Below are positions 1 through 12,179 of a stretch of DNA of 64,000 bases, piece after piece. The stretch comes from Hymenoscyphus infarciens (taxonomy: Eukaryota; Ascomycota; Leotiomycetes; Helotiales; Helotiaceae). Numbering within the stretch: the first letter of the stretch is position 1; each line of letters starts with the position of its first letter. Both the position numbers and the translations under genes were made by a program. The notes beneath the pieces were generated by a model. It made no database searches and was not told where the DNA came from. It saw only the letters and a program-made list of their open reading frames with translations. Where the stretch lies: NCBI GenBank assembly GCA_001414345.1, contig LLCB01000241.1:28105-92104 (forward strand). The letters run 5' to 3'.

Positions 1-1
1 A

Positions 2-1687
2 CTGCAATTGGCTCTGCGGGGATTAGAACAACCCGTGGGGGATGAGACGATACGAATTGCTATATTGGGACTTGCCGATGAAGGAAATTCTTTAGACAAG
101 GCGAAGCAGCTCGTCCGGTTGCTTCTAGCAGACCCCTTGAAGGCGGAAGAAGAGTGGGAACGGATACTACTAGACGAACAGCCAGGAAATCGACCACTGT
201 TATTACGTGTTGGGCATGAGGGGGAAGAACCAGTTTATAGCAGCCGAATGGTGCAGGAAGTACATATATCTTCGCCCACGCTCAATGGCCATAAACTGGA
301 AATTTTAGTTCTGGAGACTGGCCTCCAGCAGAGCACGTTTGGATCTGGAGATGGGAGTCTAGACGAAACCCTACTGGTACCAACGATGGAGATGCCTACC
401 TCGGGATCAGGAAGATATACACCAATTACAACCCCAGTGCATAAATCCTTAATTGTTTCCCAAGGCATTGTTGGAGCTTCGTCACTCATCTCAAGTCACT
501 TCACCACGGAGAGAGACATCATTGGCTCAGCTGTGGATGTCCGTCTTGGAGAATATGATGATCCAACATCTCTGCCATTTCAAATTATCAATGTCGATTT
601 GGGCAATACAGCACTCTCTTCCTTCCGGCAGAGTGTGAATAATGCCTTGGATTACGAGCATAGCTGGTTCGCAAGTGGAATTCCCGAGATTTTGGAATGG
701 TTGAAATCAGGATCGTCCGCAACAGAAGGAACGATGAAGAAGCCAGTTCAGAAACTCGTTCAATCATTATTGGAATCCACCAACGCCGCCATCCAAGCAG
801 AGGAAGCTCGTCAATTGAGTGCAGCTCTCAACTCCAGAGTTTCTGGTTCACAACTAGATTCTCTAAAATCAAATCTTTCAAAATGGGCACAGAGCGCTCA
901 CACAGAACTCCGAGATCATCTCGATATCGCCTTCAACGGCCACAAATGGCGCAAACTAGGATGGTGGAAACTATTCTGGAGAGTAGACGACGTATCCATG
1001 ATAGCCAGCTCCATGCTCGCCCGTCGCTTCCTCGTCGACGCCGAAAAAGAAGCCATCTTCCTCGCCGGGCGCATCGAGGAAGCTGGTGTATTCAAAAACA
1101 CCCCGGATCCAAATGTAAAGCACTGGGCATATAAACCTCTCAAAGAAGAGGAACTCACAGAACCAAAGTTAGGAGCTGAACCTGCGGTTCCGAGGACGAA
1201 AGACCTTGTCTTGCTGGAGGATGGGGAGAGGGGATTGAAGAATCAGAATTGGCCGCTGCATATTCCTAGTACGAGGAGGTATCTTGATGGGGAGACTGTG
1301 CCCGCGTTACAGGCTCTTGCGCAGAAACTTGTGTTGCAGACTCTTACTACTTCCTCGCTGTTCTCTGCTCTTGGGGGTTTAACTTATGTTTCGAGCATGT
1401 CTACTTCTCTTTACGAAGCAGGTGCCGTTACAGCTCTGGGCGTTGTTTGGGCACTGAGGAGGATGCAAGGGAAATGGGAGGCAGCCCGAGAATTCTGGGA
1501 GGGCGAGGTGAGGGAAGAAGGAAGAAAGGCTGTTAGGGGGGTGGAGGGGGTTATTGGCGGGGTATTGAGGGCTTCTGGGGAGCCGGTTACTGTTACTGAT
1601 CCCGAGTTGGAAAAGGCAAAAGATTTGGTGAAGAAGGCGGAGGATGCTTTGAAGCCTTTTGAGGGGGGTGGGGGACTACAGAGTTGA
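2..1687 (+). CDS. Mmc1-type mitochondrial protein, 3' part (5' end outside window)
   Basis: The reading frame is open from the first bases of the window to the TGA at 1,685-1,687. The first in-frame candidate start is only a TTG, so the gene surely begins upstream and about 560 C-terminal residues are seen. The sequence resembles the fungal family with an 'Mmc1 C-terminal' dynamin-like (D5-like) domain. Recognisable blocks are a helical stretch with SQLDSLKSNLSKWAQSAH near residue 290, WRKLGWWKLFWRVDDV near 315-330, RRYLDGETVPALQALAQKL near 425-443, a hydrophobic segment around 450-480, and a charged helix WEAAREFWEGEVREEGRKA. Family knowledge: Mmc1 is a fungal inner-mitochondrial-membrane protein with a degenerate dynamin fold, linked to cristae. 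The mitochondrial targeting sequence would lie upstream. Base use is normal and not RIP-like, although the stop codon is only ~200 bp from the AT-rich block. The family call comes from recalled similarity. Confidence 0.72.
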   Translation: MQLALRGLEQPVGDETIRIAILGLADEGNSLDKAKQLVRLLLADPLKAEEEWERILLDEQPGNRPLLLRVGHEGEEPVYSSRMVQEVHISSPTLNGHKLEILVLETGLQQSTFGSGDGSLDETLLVPTMEMPTSGSGRYTPITTPVHKSLIVSQGIVGASSLISSHFTTERDIIGSAVDVRLGEYDDPTSLPFQIINVDLGNTALSSFRQSVNNALDYEHSWFASGIPEILEWLKSGSSATEGTMKKPVQKLVQSLLESTNAAIQAEEARQLSAALNSRVSGSQLDSLKSNLSKWAQSAHTELRDHLDIAFNGHKWRKLGWWKLFWRVDDVSMIASSMLARRFLVDAEKEAIFLAGRIEEAGVFKNTPDPNVKHWAYKPLKEEELTEPKLGAEPAVPRTKDLVLLEDGERGLKNQNWPLHIPSTRRYLDGETVPALQALAQKLVLQTLTTSSLFSALGGLTYVSSMSTSLYEAGAVTALGVVWALRRMQGKWEAAREFWEGEVREEGRKAVRGVEGVIGGVLRASGEPVTVTDPELEKAKDLVKKAEDALKPFEGGGGLQS

Positions 1688-2261
1688 GTTTTAGTCTTGT
1701 AGATATGTCGTGGGATTGGCGTTGCGATAATTGTAAAAATAGGGAAATACCCAGCTCGGTCTGGGTTTCTAGGATCGCTTAGTGGTGATAGATAGTGACA
1801 CTGGTCGTAAGCGAGAGGATAGGAGGGGGTAGAGGCAAGGGAGAGCTACTTTTGTATTTCAAGGCGTCAAGACCAGTTCTAACTAGGATTACTTGGCTCA
1901 AATAATAGAATTTCCTAGGGCGTAGGAATACTTATCTATGTAATTTAAGAAAAGTAATTCCACGCGGGTTTTCATATTTTCTCTTCTGCGATTATTCTAA
2001 CACTTCTTAGAGAATAGACTAAAGATTTTTTTCGAAATATTCTCGTAGTTTAGAAGAATAGAACTAGACTTAAGCACTGATATCATCGATAAAATATTAA
2101 GACAGTATATAATAAGAAGTATATTATATTAAGTAAGCTAATAATATAATAGATTTTCAAGAATAAGTAATAATATAATATTTTTTTAGTAGTAGAAAAC
2201 AAATATATATTTAATCTAGAAGGAAATAGTTCTTCTAGCTATAAGCTAAGAGAATACTTAG
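1688..2261. other. Transition from genic DNA to RIP-altered AT-rich DNA
   Basis: The first ~200 bp after the stop codon keep normal composition and may hold the 3' UTR. From about 1,900 the sequence becomes AT-rich, CpA and TpG almost vanish, and TpA dominates. No gene or identifiable element was found here. The stretch ends at the LTR that begins at 2,262. Confidence 0.6.
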
Positions 2262-2582
2262 TATAATAGCACGAAATATACACTATAGAAGAAGAGGTAT
2301 AAAGGAGTACGTTTAAGACTGAATAACGTATATAAATACTAGGCACTAATATAGAAGAAAAGGAAAAACTATCTCTCTTCTACTCTAGAAGTAGGCTGCT
2401 ATATATAAGAGGTTCGGATAGTACAAAAGAGTCTGAAACCGACTAGTATAAAAGAGTCTAAAACCGACTAACGTTATACGTCGTCTATGTAACTTTCCTA
2501 AAATAGACAATATAAGACAATAACTACCGAAACCTTATATATAGCAGGTACTCCTAGCTATCTAGAATAGTATACTATTATA
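2262..2582 (-). repeat. LTR of the gag-only element (3' LTR by orientation)
   Basis: 321 bp direct repeat of 4,663-4,961. It is about 22 bp longer because a segment containing AAAGAGTCTRAAACCGAC is duplicated in tandem near 2,420-2,470. The R/U5-like part (2,262-2,400) is shared with the 381-bp chromovirus LTRs, while the U3-like part differs. Confidence 0.75.
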
Positions 2583-4662
2583 TCTCTCTCTTTTAAAAAA
2601 AGACTCGTCCTCGAGTCTATCTATCTCTTATTATTTAAGGTCGAATTAGAATAGTATAAGTATTATAACATTTATTATATTTATTAATTTTATTATAAGT
2701 AAGAAAGTAGATTAAGGTCTAAATCGTAGCTAACCCGAGTTTATAGATACTTTATTTATTTAAAATTATTATAAACGAGACGTCGGTTCTAAGATATCGA
2801 TTTTAAGTCTAAATCGTAACTGAACTAATTCGTAGATACTTATAAAAGAGACTTCGTTTCTAATCCTTTAATATTAAAAGTAAGTATTTACGTTTACTAT
2901 AAGAGTATAGTCTAATCTATCTAGTAAGTTAGAAAAAGTTTAAACGTTAAAAGTGAATTTAAAGTAGAGTTAGAAGCGAATATTAAGAGATAACGTTATA
3001 AGTAATAGTAATATCTTAGCTAAGAGTTTACTTCGAGAGCGTACTAATTTATATCTAATTCGAATTCAAATAAAAAAGAATATAAAGACTATAAGACTCT
3101 ATACTAGAGTTAGTAGAGTTTTAGCTATTTAAAAGACTTAATACTGAATTTAAAAATGCTATCTAAAGTTTAAGATAATAAAAGAGGTAGTTTTAGCTAG
3201 TTAAAGAAGCTTATTACTAAATAATATTAAATTTAAAATTATTATCTAAAGTTTAAAATAATAAAAGAAGAGATAGTTTTAGATACGATATTTATTAGTA
3301 CTATTATAGGAACTATGTTACTTAGGCTTATAGGCCGCCTTATTCTCTTTTATAATTTAAGTCTAAATTAGAGTACTTAAAGACTTTATTTATTATCTTC
3401 TAATTTTAAAGAAGAGTTACTATTAGATTATAGAGAGTTTAGAGCTAAACTAGATATAGAGAGGTATTCTTTTAAACTAGAGTACTAATTTAAGTAACTT
3501 AGTGTTTTAGTATATCTCCTTATCTATAGCCTATATTTAAAAGAACTCTTTAAACTCTAGTATCTCTCTAAGTATAGCTATACTTAAAAAGTAACTTTTT
3601 AAAAGTAGTAAAAGTTTTTTCTAGTATAATCTTCTTCTAATTCTACTTCTATCTCTTTTAACCTTTATACTAGTAGCTAGAACTCGGTTCGTAACCGAGT
3701 AATCGTAGTCTTTTTAGTAGTTTACTAGTAGAGGTTTAAGGAAAAAGCTTAGAATAGAGTTAGATAATATTTAGTTAGAATTAATAGTAATAACTTAGTT
3801 AAGAGCTTACTTCTTTAGTCTTAATAGAAAGCGTATTTTAACTAATTCGTATCTAATTTAAGAGAAGTAGTAGAAAGGTATTAGAGGCAGCGGTGTCTCT
3901 TAAGTAAAAGAGGTTTAAATTTAGACTTTAAAAGTAAAAGAGAGTTAAATAAGAGTCGGATTAGTAGAGGTTTAGAGAAAGGTTTAAAAGAGGGTTATTA
4001 ACTTTAAAGTTCGCTTATAATTTTATTCTCTATCTCTTAGCTAACTAATTATTTTATTCTTTATGTTTTTTACCTTTATCCTATCTAATTATTATCTATA
4101 TTTAAAAAGTCTTTTTAAGAGAGAGGCTAAGCTCTTATTATTTTATAACTTTTTATTCTTAGGTATATAAATAAGAATTAGAGAGGAATTAAATAAGAGA
4201 TATCTTTTAGAAAGAGAGATAGCTTTAAAAGATTATTTAATACCTTATAGTAGAACTAGTTTAGAGAGACCTAAGGTCTCTTAGAAATTCGATATATTAA
4301 TATCGATTTTTTTTTTAAGAGAGAGAGAGATAAGATTAGATTTAGAAGCCTTCTAGATAACTTTAGTATATCGACTTATTTACTAAACCTATATATAGTA
4401 GTTCTTATATAGAGTGAGTTATTAGAATTCTAAACACTTAGTGTATTTAAATCCTATAATATATAAGATACGATTTTTACTAGTTATCTAAAACTAATAC
4501 TAAACTCTAATATTACTAGCTATTTAAGGATATTATTATTTAGATCTAATTCTAGTCTAAAGCGAAAGAGATATTAACTTCGAGTTTGAAATAAAAGTAA
4601 TAATAAGCTTAAAAGAGATATTATAAATACTATTACTAGCGAAGAAGAGTTTTTCCTTTTTA

Positions 4663-4961
4663 TATAATAGTATAAAATATATACTATAGGAGAAGAGGTA
4701 TATAAGAGTACGTTTAAGACTAAATAACGTATATAAATACTAGGTACTAATATAGAAGAAAAGGAAAAACTATCTCTCTTCTACTCTAGAAGTAGGCTAT
4801 TATATATAAGAGGTTTAGATAGTATAAAAGAGTCTAAAACCGACTAACGTTATACGTCGCCTACGTAACCTTTCTAAAATAGATAATATAAGATAATAAC
4901 TACTAAAACCTTATATATAGCAGGTACTCCTAGCTATCTAGGATAATAGTATACTGTTATA
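4663..4961 (-). repeat. LTR of the gag-only element (5' LTR by orientation)
   Basis: 299 bp partner of the repeat at 2,262. Most differences between the two are C/T or G/A transitions, as RIP would leave. The element leader lies directly to its left, which sets the minus orientation. Confidence 0.75.
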
Positions 4962-5453
4962 GTAACTTAGCTAAGAGCTTACTTCTAAGTTTTATTCTAA
5001 TAGAGAGTGTATTTTATCTAATTTATATTCTGATTTGAATTTAAAGAAAACCTCTAGTCTAGTTAGAAGTAAAAAGAAAGTAAAGAAAGTAAAGAAAATA
5101 AGACTTTATACTAGAGTAAGTATACTAAAGTAGGTAGATTAAAGACTTAGTAAGATAGAGTAGATTAAAGAAATAGAGTAGATTAAAGAGATAGAGTAGA
5201 TTAAAGAGTTAGTAAGATAGAGTAGATTAAAGACTTAGAAAGAGGATTAAAAAAGAGTATATATATAGAGTAAAAGAGTTCGAAGAGTAGTATCTTATAT
5301 TATACTTATTATTAATTAAGCTTCTTAAAGAATAGTTATATACTTTATATAAGATTATACTAGTATAGACTAGTATTTAATTTAAGTATATAAGTATAAG
5401 ATTATAATAGAAATAAGAGATAGAGATAGAAGTAAGAAGTAGATATATAATAG
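4962..5453. repeat. AT-rich spacer with a short tandem repeat
   Basis: Between the gag-only element and the left end of the Ngaro-like element. Bases 5,131-5,245 hold about five copies of a unit around ATAGAGTAGATTAAAG, some separated by ACTTAGTAAG. The first ~80 bp (4,962-5,042) resemble two stretches inside the neighbouring element (about 3,001-3,065 and 3,785-3,860), so this may be part of an older related copy. No gene was seen. Confidence 0.5.
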
Positions 5454-5604
5454 TAGAAGAGGTTTATAGTAAATTAAGAGATTAGCTTAATAAGTAGAGA
5501 GAGGTATATATATATCTTCTCTTATATTAAGTAACCTCTATTCTATTAATAACACTTTCTATTACTTTTAATATTATATTAAGTATTAAGCTCTTTTTTA
5601 ATCT
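5454..5604 (+). repeat. Ngaro-like split direct repeat A1 (left end)
   Basis: 151 bp, matching A2 at 41,622-41,772 with differences that are nearly all transitions. Similarity ends at the left on TAGAAGAGG and at the right on TTTTTAATCT. Its first base is taken as the left end of the element, since B1 ends exactly where A2 begins. Confidence 0.85.
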
Positions 5605-5649
5605 AATAATACTCTTATCTATTTATTTATTAATAAATTCTATTAAGAG

Positions 5650-6821
5650 AATGTCTTTAAAGCGTAGTAAATAAGTCGTTTATAAGAGCGTTATTACTAA
5701 GGCTAGTAATAAAGCTACTAAAGCGTTTTAAGCTTAACTAGTAGAAGATAATAATATTAAGAATAATAAGCGTAATAGATAGGTTAACAAAGTACGCTAT
5801 AACACTTAAGTAGCTATATAAGTATAATATACTACTTAAGACGCTACTATTAACTAAAGCGATACTATAAATAGTAGCGCTGCTTACTATCTACCTTATT
5901 AAAGAAGATAGCTATAAGTATAGTAGGACTAGAATTAAGCTTAAAATAATAATAAGATAGACTTCTATTTATAAGATAAAGGCGACGATAATAATAATAA
6001 TAATAATATTAACGAAGCCTCTTTCTAAGACTCTGTCTAAGTAAATAAGCTAATTAATAATAGACTTCTAGATAGCTTTCTTCTCTTTTAAGATAACTAA
6101 TACCTCTAGGTTAATAGTAGATACTAGGGTTATATAAGAGGACTATTTAATAGAAGATACTTTTAGAATATTCTTAGAAATACTTATATAGCTTCTTCTA
6201 AAGTAACTTCGGTTAAAGTAACTTTAGTATAAAATACTCTAACTTTTAAGAGCTCTAGAGCTTTTAGAGCTACTTATAAGCTAATTTTAGTATCGAATAC
6301 TCTTATTCCTTTAGCGCTATTACTTAGAGTAACTTAGTAAGAGTTCTAAAGCTTAGCTAGAGTAATTAAGATAATATTACTATATTAGTAGTTATTAATT
6401 AATAAGTAGATAAGTAGAGTTAATAATTTAATATACTAAGAGAAGAGATAATATATATTAATAATACTTAATAAGCGAACCTCTCTTCTTATTAGAAAGT
6501 ACTACTAATAGATAAAGAGATTAATTTAAAAGAGAATCTATTAAGAGGAATATTAGTAGCAAATAATAATAGTAAAAATATCTTCTCTTATATACTTAAT
6601 ATAATTATTAGCCTCTTTTTAGAGTATAAGAAGTACTTAATATAAATTATATAAGATATATTTAAGCTAAGAGATCTCTACTACTTAGATAATAACACTT
6701 CTCTAATTAATAATAATAAAAGTACTATCTCTTTTAATAAAAAAGCTAGTATACTAAATATTTAAGTAAAGAAGATCTTAAAAGTCTTTAGATCTAATAC
6801 TACTAAGTAGTCTTATTATTT
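5650..6821 (+). pseudogene. Gag-like frame of the Ngaro-like element
   Basis: A plus-strand frame starts at a rare surviving ATG (5,650, MSLKRSK) and runs to the LINE insertion site. It is interrupted only by codons explainable as RIP-mutated CAA, CAG or TGG. The product is rich in N, Q, S, K and T, with an acidic N/D-rich stretch near 5,970-6,020. No zinc knuckle was recognised. Position ahead of the RT suggests gag. The assignment rests on position, not homology. Confidence 0.5.
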
Positions 6822-6836
6822 TCTAGTATATACTAT
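6822..6836. repeat. Target-site duplication of LINE 1, left copy
   Basis: TCTAGTATATACTAT here and at 19,870-19,884, 13 kb apart, directly outside the LINE tail and the LINE 5' end. This length is typical of LINE insertion. Confidence 0.8.
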
Positions 6837-9800
6837 TATTATTATTATTCTTACGCTACGTAGGCTATAGGCCGAGCTCTAAGAGTAAGTAGTATATCTC
6901 CTATTCTAGTTTATATAGCTTTTTAGCTTATTCTTCTTTATCTCTTAAGCTTTTTTATAAGTATAATTCTCCTTTTCTTTAGTTCTTACTACTATCTATT
7001 TAAAGCTTATGTCTTTAACTTAGTAATATAGTAGAGAGGTATAGTAGATTAGTATATTTAACTTACTAAGATATATATTAGTAGTATAAAAGATATATTT
7101 ACCTCTAGAATTATTAAAGCTAAGGTCTTACCTTCTAGTATATCTTAGCTTTCTTCTTCTATTCCTCTCTTTCTTTTACCTTTTTCTTACTCTTCTCTCT
7201 CTTTTTAAGTAATTCTAATACTAGCTTATACTTCTAGAGTCTTCTTAGCCTAAGTAGCTAAGTAGTTACTCTTAGTACTAGTTTCCTATCTACTAGTACC
7301 CCTCTTAGCTCTTATAGATCTCTAATCCTCTTCTCTAAAGCTTTTATAAGTATATCTCTTTTCTATAAAATATTCTAGTAAAATAAGACTAGGTATCTTA
7401 CTATCTCTCTACTACTTATATAAATATACTATAATATAACCTAGTTTAGTACTCTTCTTATAAAGAAGAAAGTGTTTAGCTCTATTACTTCTATTTATAC
7501 CTAGATAAGTAGTAAGCTCTTTACCTTAATAAGCCTCTTATAGACCTTTTATAGCTCTTACTTATCTAGGTCTACTTCGTCTAATACTTCTATATATTAT
7601 ATTAGGTTTCTCTCTTAAGTCCTTCTTCTTTAAGTCTCTAAGTAGTTCTTCTATTCTATAAGTATAGTATTATACTTAAATCCTACTCTTCTTACTTCTT
7701 ACTTCTCTTCCTACTCTTATCTTACTATCTATAAGTATAGTATTACCTTCTCTACCTTTATTAGTCTACTCTTTCTTCTCCTTTTTAGCTATATTACTAT
7801 ATATCTATAGGTATTCTAGATTAGTTCTTCTAGCTTAGACTATTAGAACTTCCTCTTAAAAGCAGCTACTTATAAGTTAAGATATAAGTTAATTAATATA
7901 TAATCTACTTTAACTTTTAAGCTCTAAACTAGAGTAGCTTTATACGCCTTTACTACTACTTATAAGTATCTTAATTATTATATAAAGAAGCTTCTTACTA
8001 TTCTCTTTATATTCTCTTCTTTTAGTATAGTATAGTACTATACTAATACCTTATATACTATTATACTTCTTATTACTACTATATATATCTACTTTACTTA
8101 GTAGAAGTCTACTTTTTATATCTTTCTAGTAAGCCTTATAAGTATAAAGGTCTATATTATAAGCTTTTTCTAGACTCTTTCTTAATATACCTTCTAGTTT
8201 AGTTTCTTATTAAGCTCTACTTCTAAGAACCTTATATACTTAACTAGTATAAGTCTTATCTTCTTAAACTAGACTATCTCCTTCTATAGTACTCTTATTC
8301 TTATAAAGTATATAAGTATTATCTTTTCTAGACTAAAAGCTATCTCTTACTTATTTATCTACTTATTATATACTTTCTAAGCTATTTTAAGTATCTTATA
8401 GTTTACTACTATACTTTTTAATATTATAAGTAGATTTATATTATTTATAAAGTCTATTATAATAAGCTTATTAATTCTTACTAAGTCTTTATATAGTATT
8501 AAGATAAAGAGAATAAATAGTATTAGTAATAGTACTAATTCTTATAGAATACCTTATTTAAGATCTCTTTTATTTATTAATTATCTATTAAAGAATAGTA
8601 TAGCTTTTTATCTAAAGAGAAAACTCCTTATTTATATTACTATCTATTATAAAACCTCTTTCTCTCTTAATATATAAAGTAGCTATATATAGTCTACTTA
8701 GTTAAAAGCTTCTACTATCTCTAGTTAAGCTAAAGACGTATAGCTCTTATTTTCCTATATTATATAGATATCTTCTATTACTATTCTAATTACTAGCTCT
8801 ATATTCTAATACTTCTAGTTACCTATTTATAGCTCTAGTAATATTACTATTTCCTTTATAAGCTAGCTATATAAACCTTTATACTATTACTTTTTTAAGA
8901 ATCTTATTTATAGTTAAGAGTAGTACTATTAGCTAGTAGATCTCTACTTTACTCTACTTCTTAGTTATTTTACCTAGTTTTCTTAGTACTACTATCTTTA
9001 TATAATAGAAGTAGAATAAGAAGTACTATAAGTAGAAGCTTACTTCTACTATTATAATAAGTACTTTATAAAATAGTTTATTATAGGCTTTTAAGAAACT
9101 ATTTACTAGTATATTAAATCTTAGCACGTTCTATAGTACTAATCTTATAACTATCTTAATATACTTCTTAGTTATATATTAGCTTACTAAGTATCTTTTA
9201 AAGAAGCTCTTAGTATTCTATTCTTTATTAGAAATACTTAAGTAGTTAGCTATTAACTTTAAGAAGAACCTTTCTATAAAGATATAAGCTTTCTCTTAAT
9301 AAGTCTTATCTTTTATTCTATTAAGTAATATAAGTATTAGTAGTACTAGTACTTCTAGTCTTATATATCTTTTAAGATATATCTACTTCTTAAATATCTA
9401 GAGTTTTCTTTTATCTTTTACTATCTCTACTAGTATCTCTCTCTAGCTCTTTATCTTTATCTTTCTACTTACTATTTAGAGTTCTTAAAAAGTATTATTA
9501 AGCTATTATCTTAAGCTTCTTATTTAGTACTTCTTCTAAGTCTTTTTATATTTCCTTATCTTTTTTAATACTTTTTTAACCTTTATATTCTACTAAGGCT
9601 ATACTCTCTCTCTATCTAGCTTTTAAAGTAGTATTAAAGCCTTTACTATCTTTTAAAAGTCTTTTATAAGTCTCTATACTACTTTCTTAAGTTCTTATAT
9701 ATTTTAGATTATAAGTGTTTCTAAGTAAGAAGCTTCTACTTTAACTAAGATCTTATTTATTAGTCTCTAGCTAAATCTAGACACTTATAGTATCTTTCTC

Positions 9801-11233
9801 TCTCCTCTTACTTTTATTATAAAGAGTTAAGCTATATAGTCTAATCCTAGTAGGTCTAGAGACCTTTACTAGGTTACTACGTTCTTAGTAGAGAAGGTAA
9901 GGTTAATTATAAAGTTAGAAGAGCTCTCTTTTCTCTATATAGCTTTATTATAAAATATGTCTCTCTCTAATACTTATAGTATAGTAAGTTTAAAGATAAG
10001 GTCTACGTTTCTATTATATCTCTTATATATATCTTATAAAGAGTAGTAAGTATTTAGATTACTTATTATAAGTACTTTTCTTAGTCTTACTTACTAGAGT
10101 ATATTCTTAATTAGTATCTACTCTATTTATAGGTTATAGGCTAAGTAGACTATTATCTTATTTACTCTCTTCTCTATTATTATACTTATCTAGTTCTTAT
10201 TTATAATATACGTCTAACTTACTTTTAAGTATCTTTTATATATAAAGAGTACTACTATCTTATCTAACTAGATTATATTATATCTTAAGTTTAAAGAGTA
10301 GCTAGAGAAGTCTCTTATACTATTCTATACTAGTTCTTAGATTACTAATATATTATATTTCTTCTTATAATTTAGAGCTATATTAAGAGCTTCTAATATC
10401 TTCTTTATATTCTAGTATAGTACTATTATACTTATAGTAGTCTTATAAGTAAGGTTTAGATTACTTTTATTTCTTCCTTAGTTAGATCTCTTATTATACT
10501 AAAAGAGCTTCTTAGTCTCTCTAAAAACTAGATTAAGTTACTACTATTTATATATTCTACTTTATTTATATCTATTAACCTCTTTAGTATAGATCTCTAT
10601 CTTTACTATTTTCTTAAGCTTTATAAGCTCTTTTTCTAATTAAAGGTAAATAAGTAAGATATTCTTATTTTACTCTCTTTTAAAAGTCTTTATAGGTTTA
10701 TAAACATAGTTATCTTATTAAGATATTATTCTCTTATCTATCTATAATATTACTCCTCTATATAGTACTTCTTTATAAATACTAGATATCTTCTTCTATA
10801 ATTCCTATACTTTACTAGGTATTCTTTTAAGTCTTTCTTACTAAAGTACTCTTCCTTACTCTCTTTATACCTCTTATATATATACTAGATATATCTCTTA
10901 TCTTATTTATAAAAGTATACTATATATCTCTACTTTTAATACTTATAACACTTCTATACTACTACCTTTAAAACATATTTTTTATATAAGAAGTAATATA
11001 CCTCTTATAATATCTCTCTTATATATAGCCTTCTTACTTTCTTTATTATTATTACTTTAAGAATATAGTTCTTTTAAACTAGTTTCTTCTATTCTTAACA
11101 TTTTCTATATCTATTTCTTTATTATATAATCTTTAGTATCTTTATACTAGAAGCTTAAAAGATACTCTATAATATACTCCTTTTTTTATTCTTAAGTATA
11201 TTTACTAAAGCTCTTTTTATAAGTATTATAAGC

Positions 11234-11614
11234 TATGATAGCACGCTATCTTAAATTGTTAGTATTCGTGAAACTGTCGATACCTCTATAACTGCTGATA
11301 CTCTTACGACTTATAAGATAGAAGAGGCTAAAGAGAGTAAGAATTAGATATTATATATTTTACTTTAAGGTCTTATATATTTAGCTTTAAAGCCCTTATT
11401 ATTTTAGTAGCTATATTAGAAAGGACTTAGATATTATTCTTATTAAGACTTAGTAGTCTTCGACCTCTTATATATAAATATTCATACTTAGTATAGAAGT
11501 AGAATAGTTTTTCCTTTTCTTCTATATTAGAGCCTAGTATCTACTTACGTTATTTAGTCTTAAATATACTCCTATATACCTCTTCTTCTATAGTATATAT
11601 TTCGTACTATTATA
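11234..11614 (+). repeat. 5' LTR of the chromovirus
   Basis: 381 bp. It begins TATGATAGCACG and ends CGTACTATTATA, which are 12-bp imperfect inverted termini (original form probably TGTG...CACA). It is the same length as its partner at 18,692 and the solo LTR at 40,475. Confidence 0.88.
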
Positions 11615-12179
11615 TAAAAAGGAAAAACTCTTCTTTACTAGTAATAGCCTTTATAATATCTTTTTCGAGCTTATTATTATTCTATTTATTTTAATTTTAA
11701 TTTAGCTTAGAATTAGACTATAATAATATATCCTTAAATAGCTAGGATTCTAGAGATCTCCTAGATAGCTAGTGATACTAGGGTTTAGTATCTATATAGA
11801 TAGCTAGTAAAAATCGTATCTTATATATTAAGAGATTAGAATATACTAAGTATTTCTAAGAATCCTAATAACCCTCTTAATATAAGGATTACTATATATA
11901 ATTTAAATAGTTAATAATATAAACAGCTATTTAGAAAACTCCTAAATTACTTTCTTTTTAACCCCTCTTTTTAACATTTAATATATTAGACTTAAAAGCG
12001 ACTCTAGGTCTCTTTTAAGCTCTATTTTAAAGCGTAGAGCCCTCTTTTAAGGAATAAAGTTAAGTACTTATAAAAAGGTCCTTAACTTAACACCGCTTAC
12101 TAAAGAATAAAAAGTCTTAGAATAATAAAGATAAAGAGGTTACTCTTAAAAGCTAGAGAGATAACTAAGACTTCTCTAA

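Larger units (their letters stand above)
2262..4961 (-). mobile_element. Gag-only derivative of the Ty3/gypsy family, minus orientation
   Basis: Two direct repeats (2,262-2,582 and 4,663-4,961) bound a 2.7 kb element. Both begin TATAATAG and end in a degenerate copy of the reverse complement, the same LTR termini as the chromovirus at 11,234-19,072. Inside, 4,400-4,662 matches (reverse-complemented) the leader just after the chromovirus 5' LTR, and bases just right of 2,582 match its polypurine-tract region before the 3' LTR. A segment near 3,550-3,600 matches (reverse-complemented) chromovirus gag near 12,810-12,860. No protease, RT or integrase relic is seen, and there is no room for a full pol. 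This looks like a LARD-like passenger using the chromovirus machinery (inference). No clean TSD: CTTAG precedes the left LTR, but on the right the same five bases lie four bases away. Confidence 0.65.

Noticed and set aside
2257..4970. CTTAG as a target-site duplication for the gag-only element
   Set aside because: On the right the five bases lie four bases away from the LTR end, so the match is not a true duplication.
5131..5245. Tandem repeat considered as a CRISPR array
   Set aside because: Units are directly adjacent without unique spacers of constant length, and the genome is eukaryotic.
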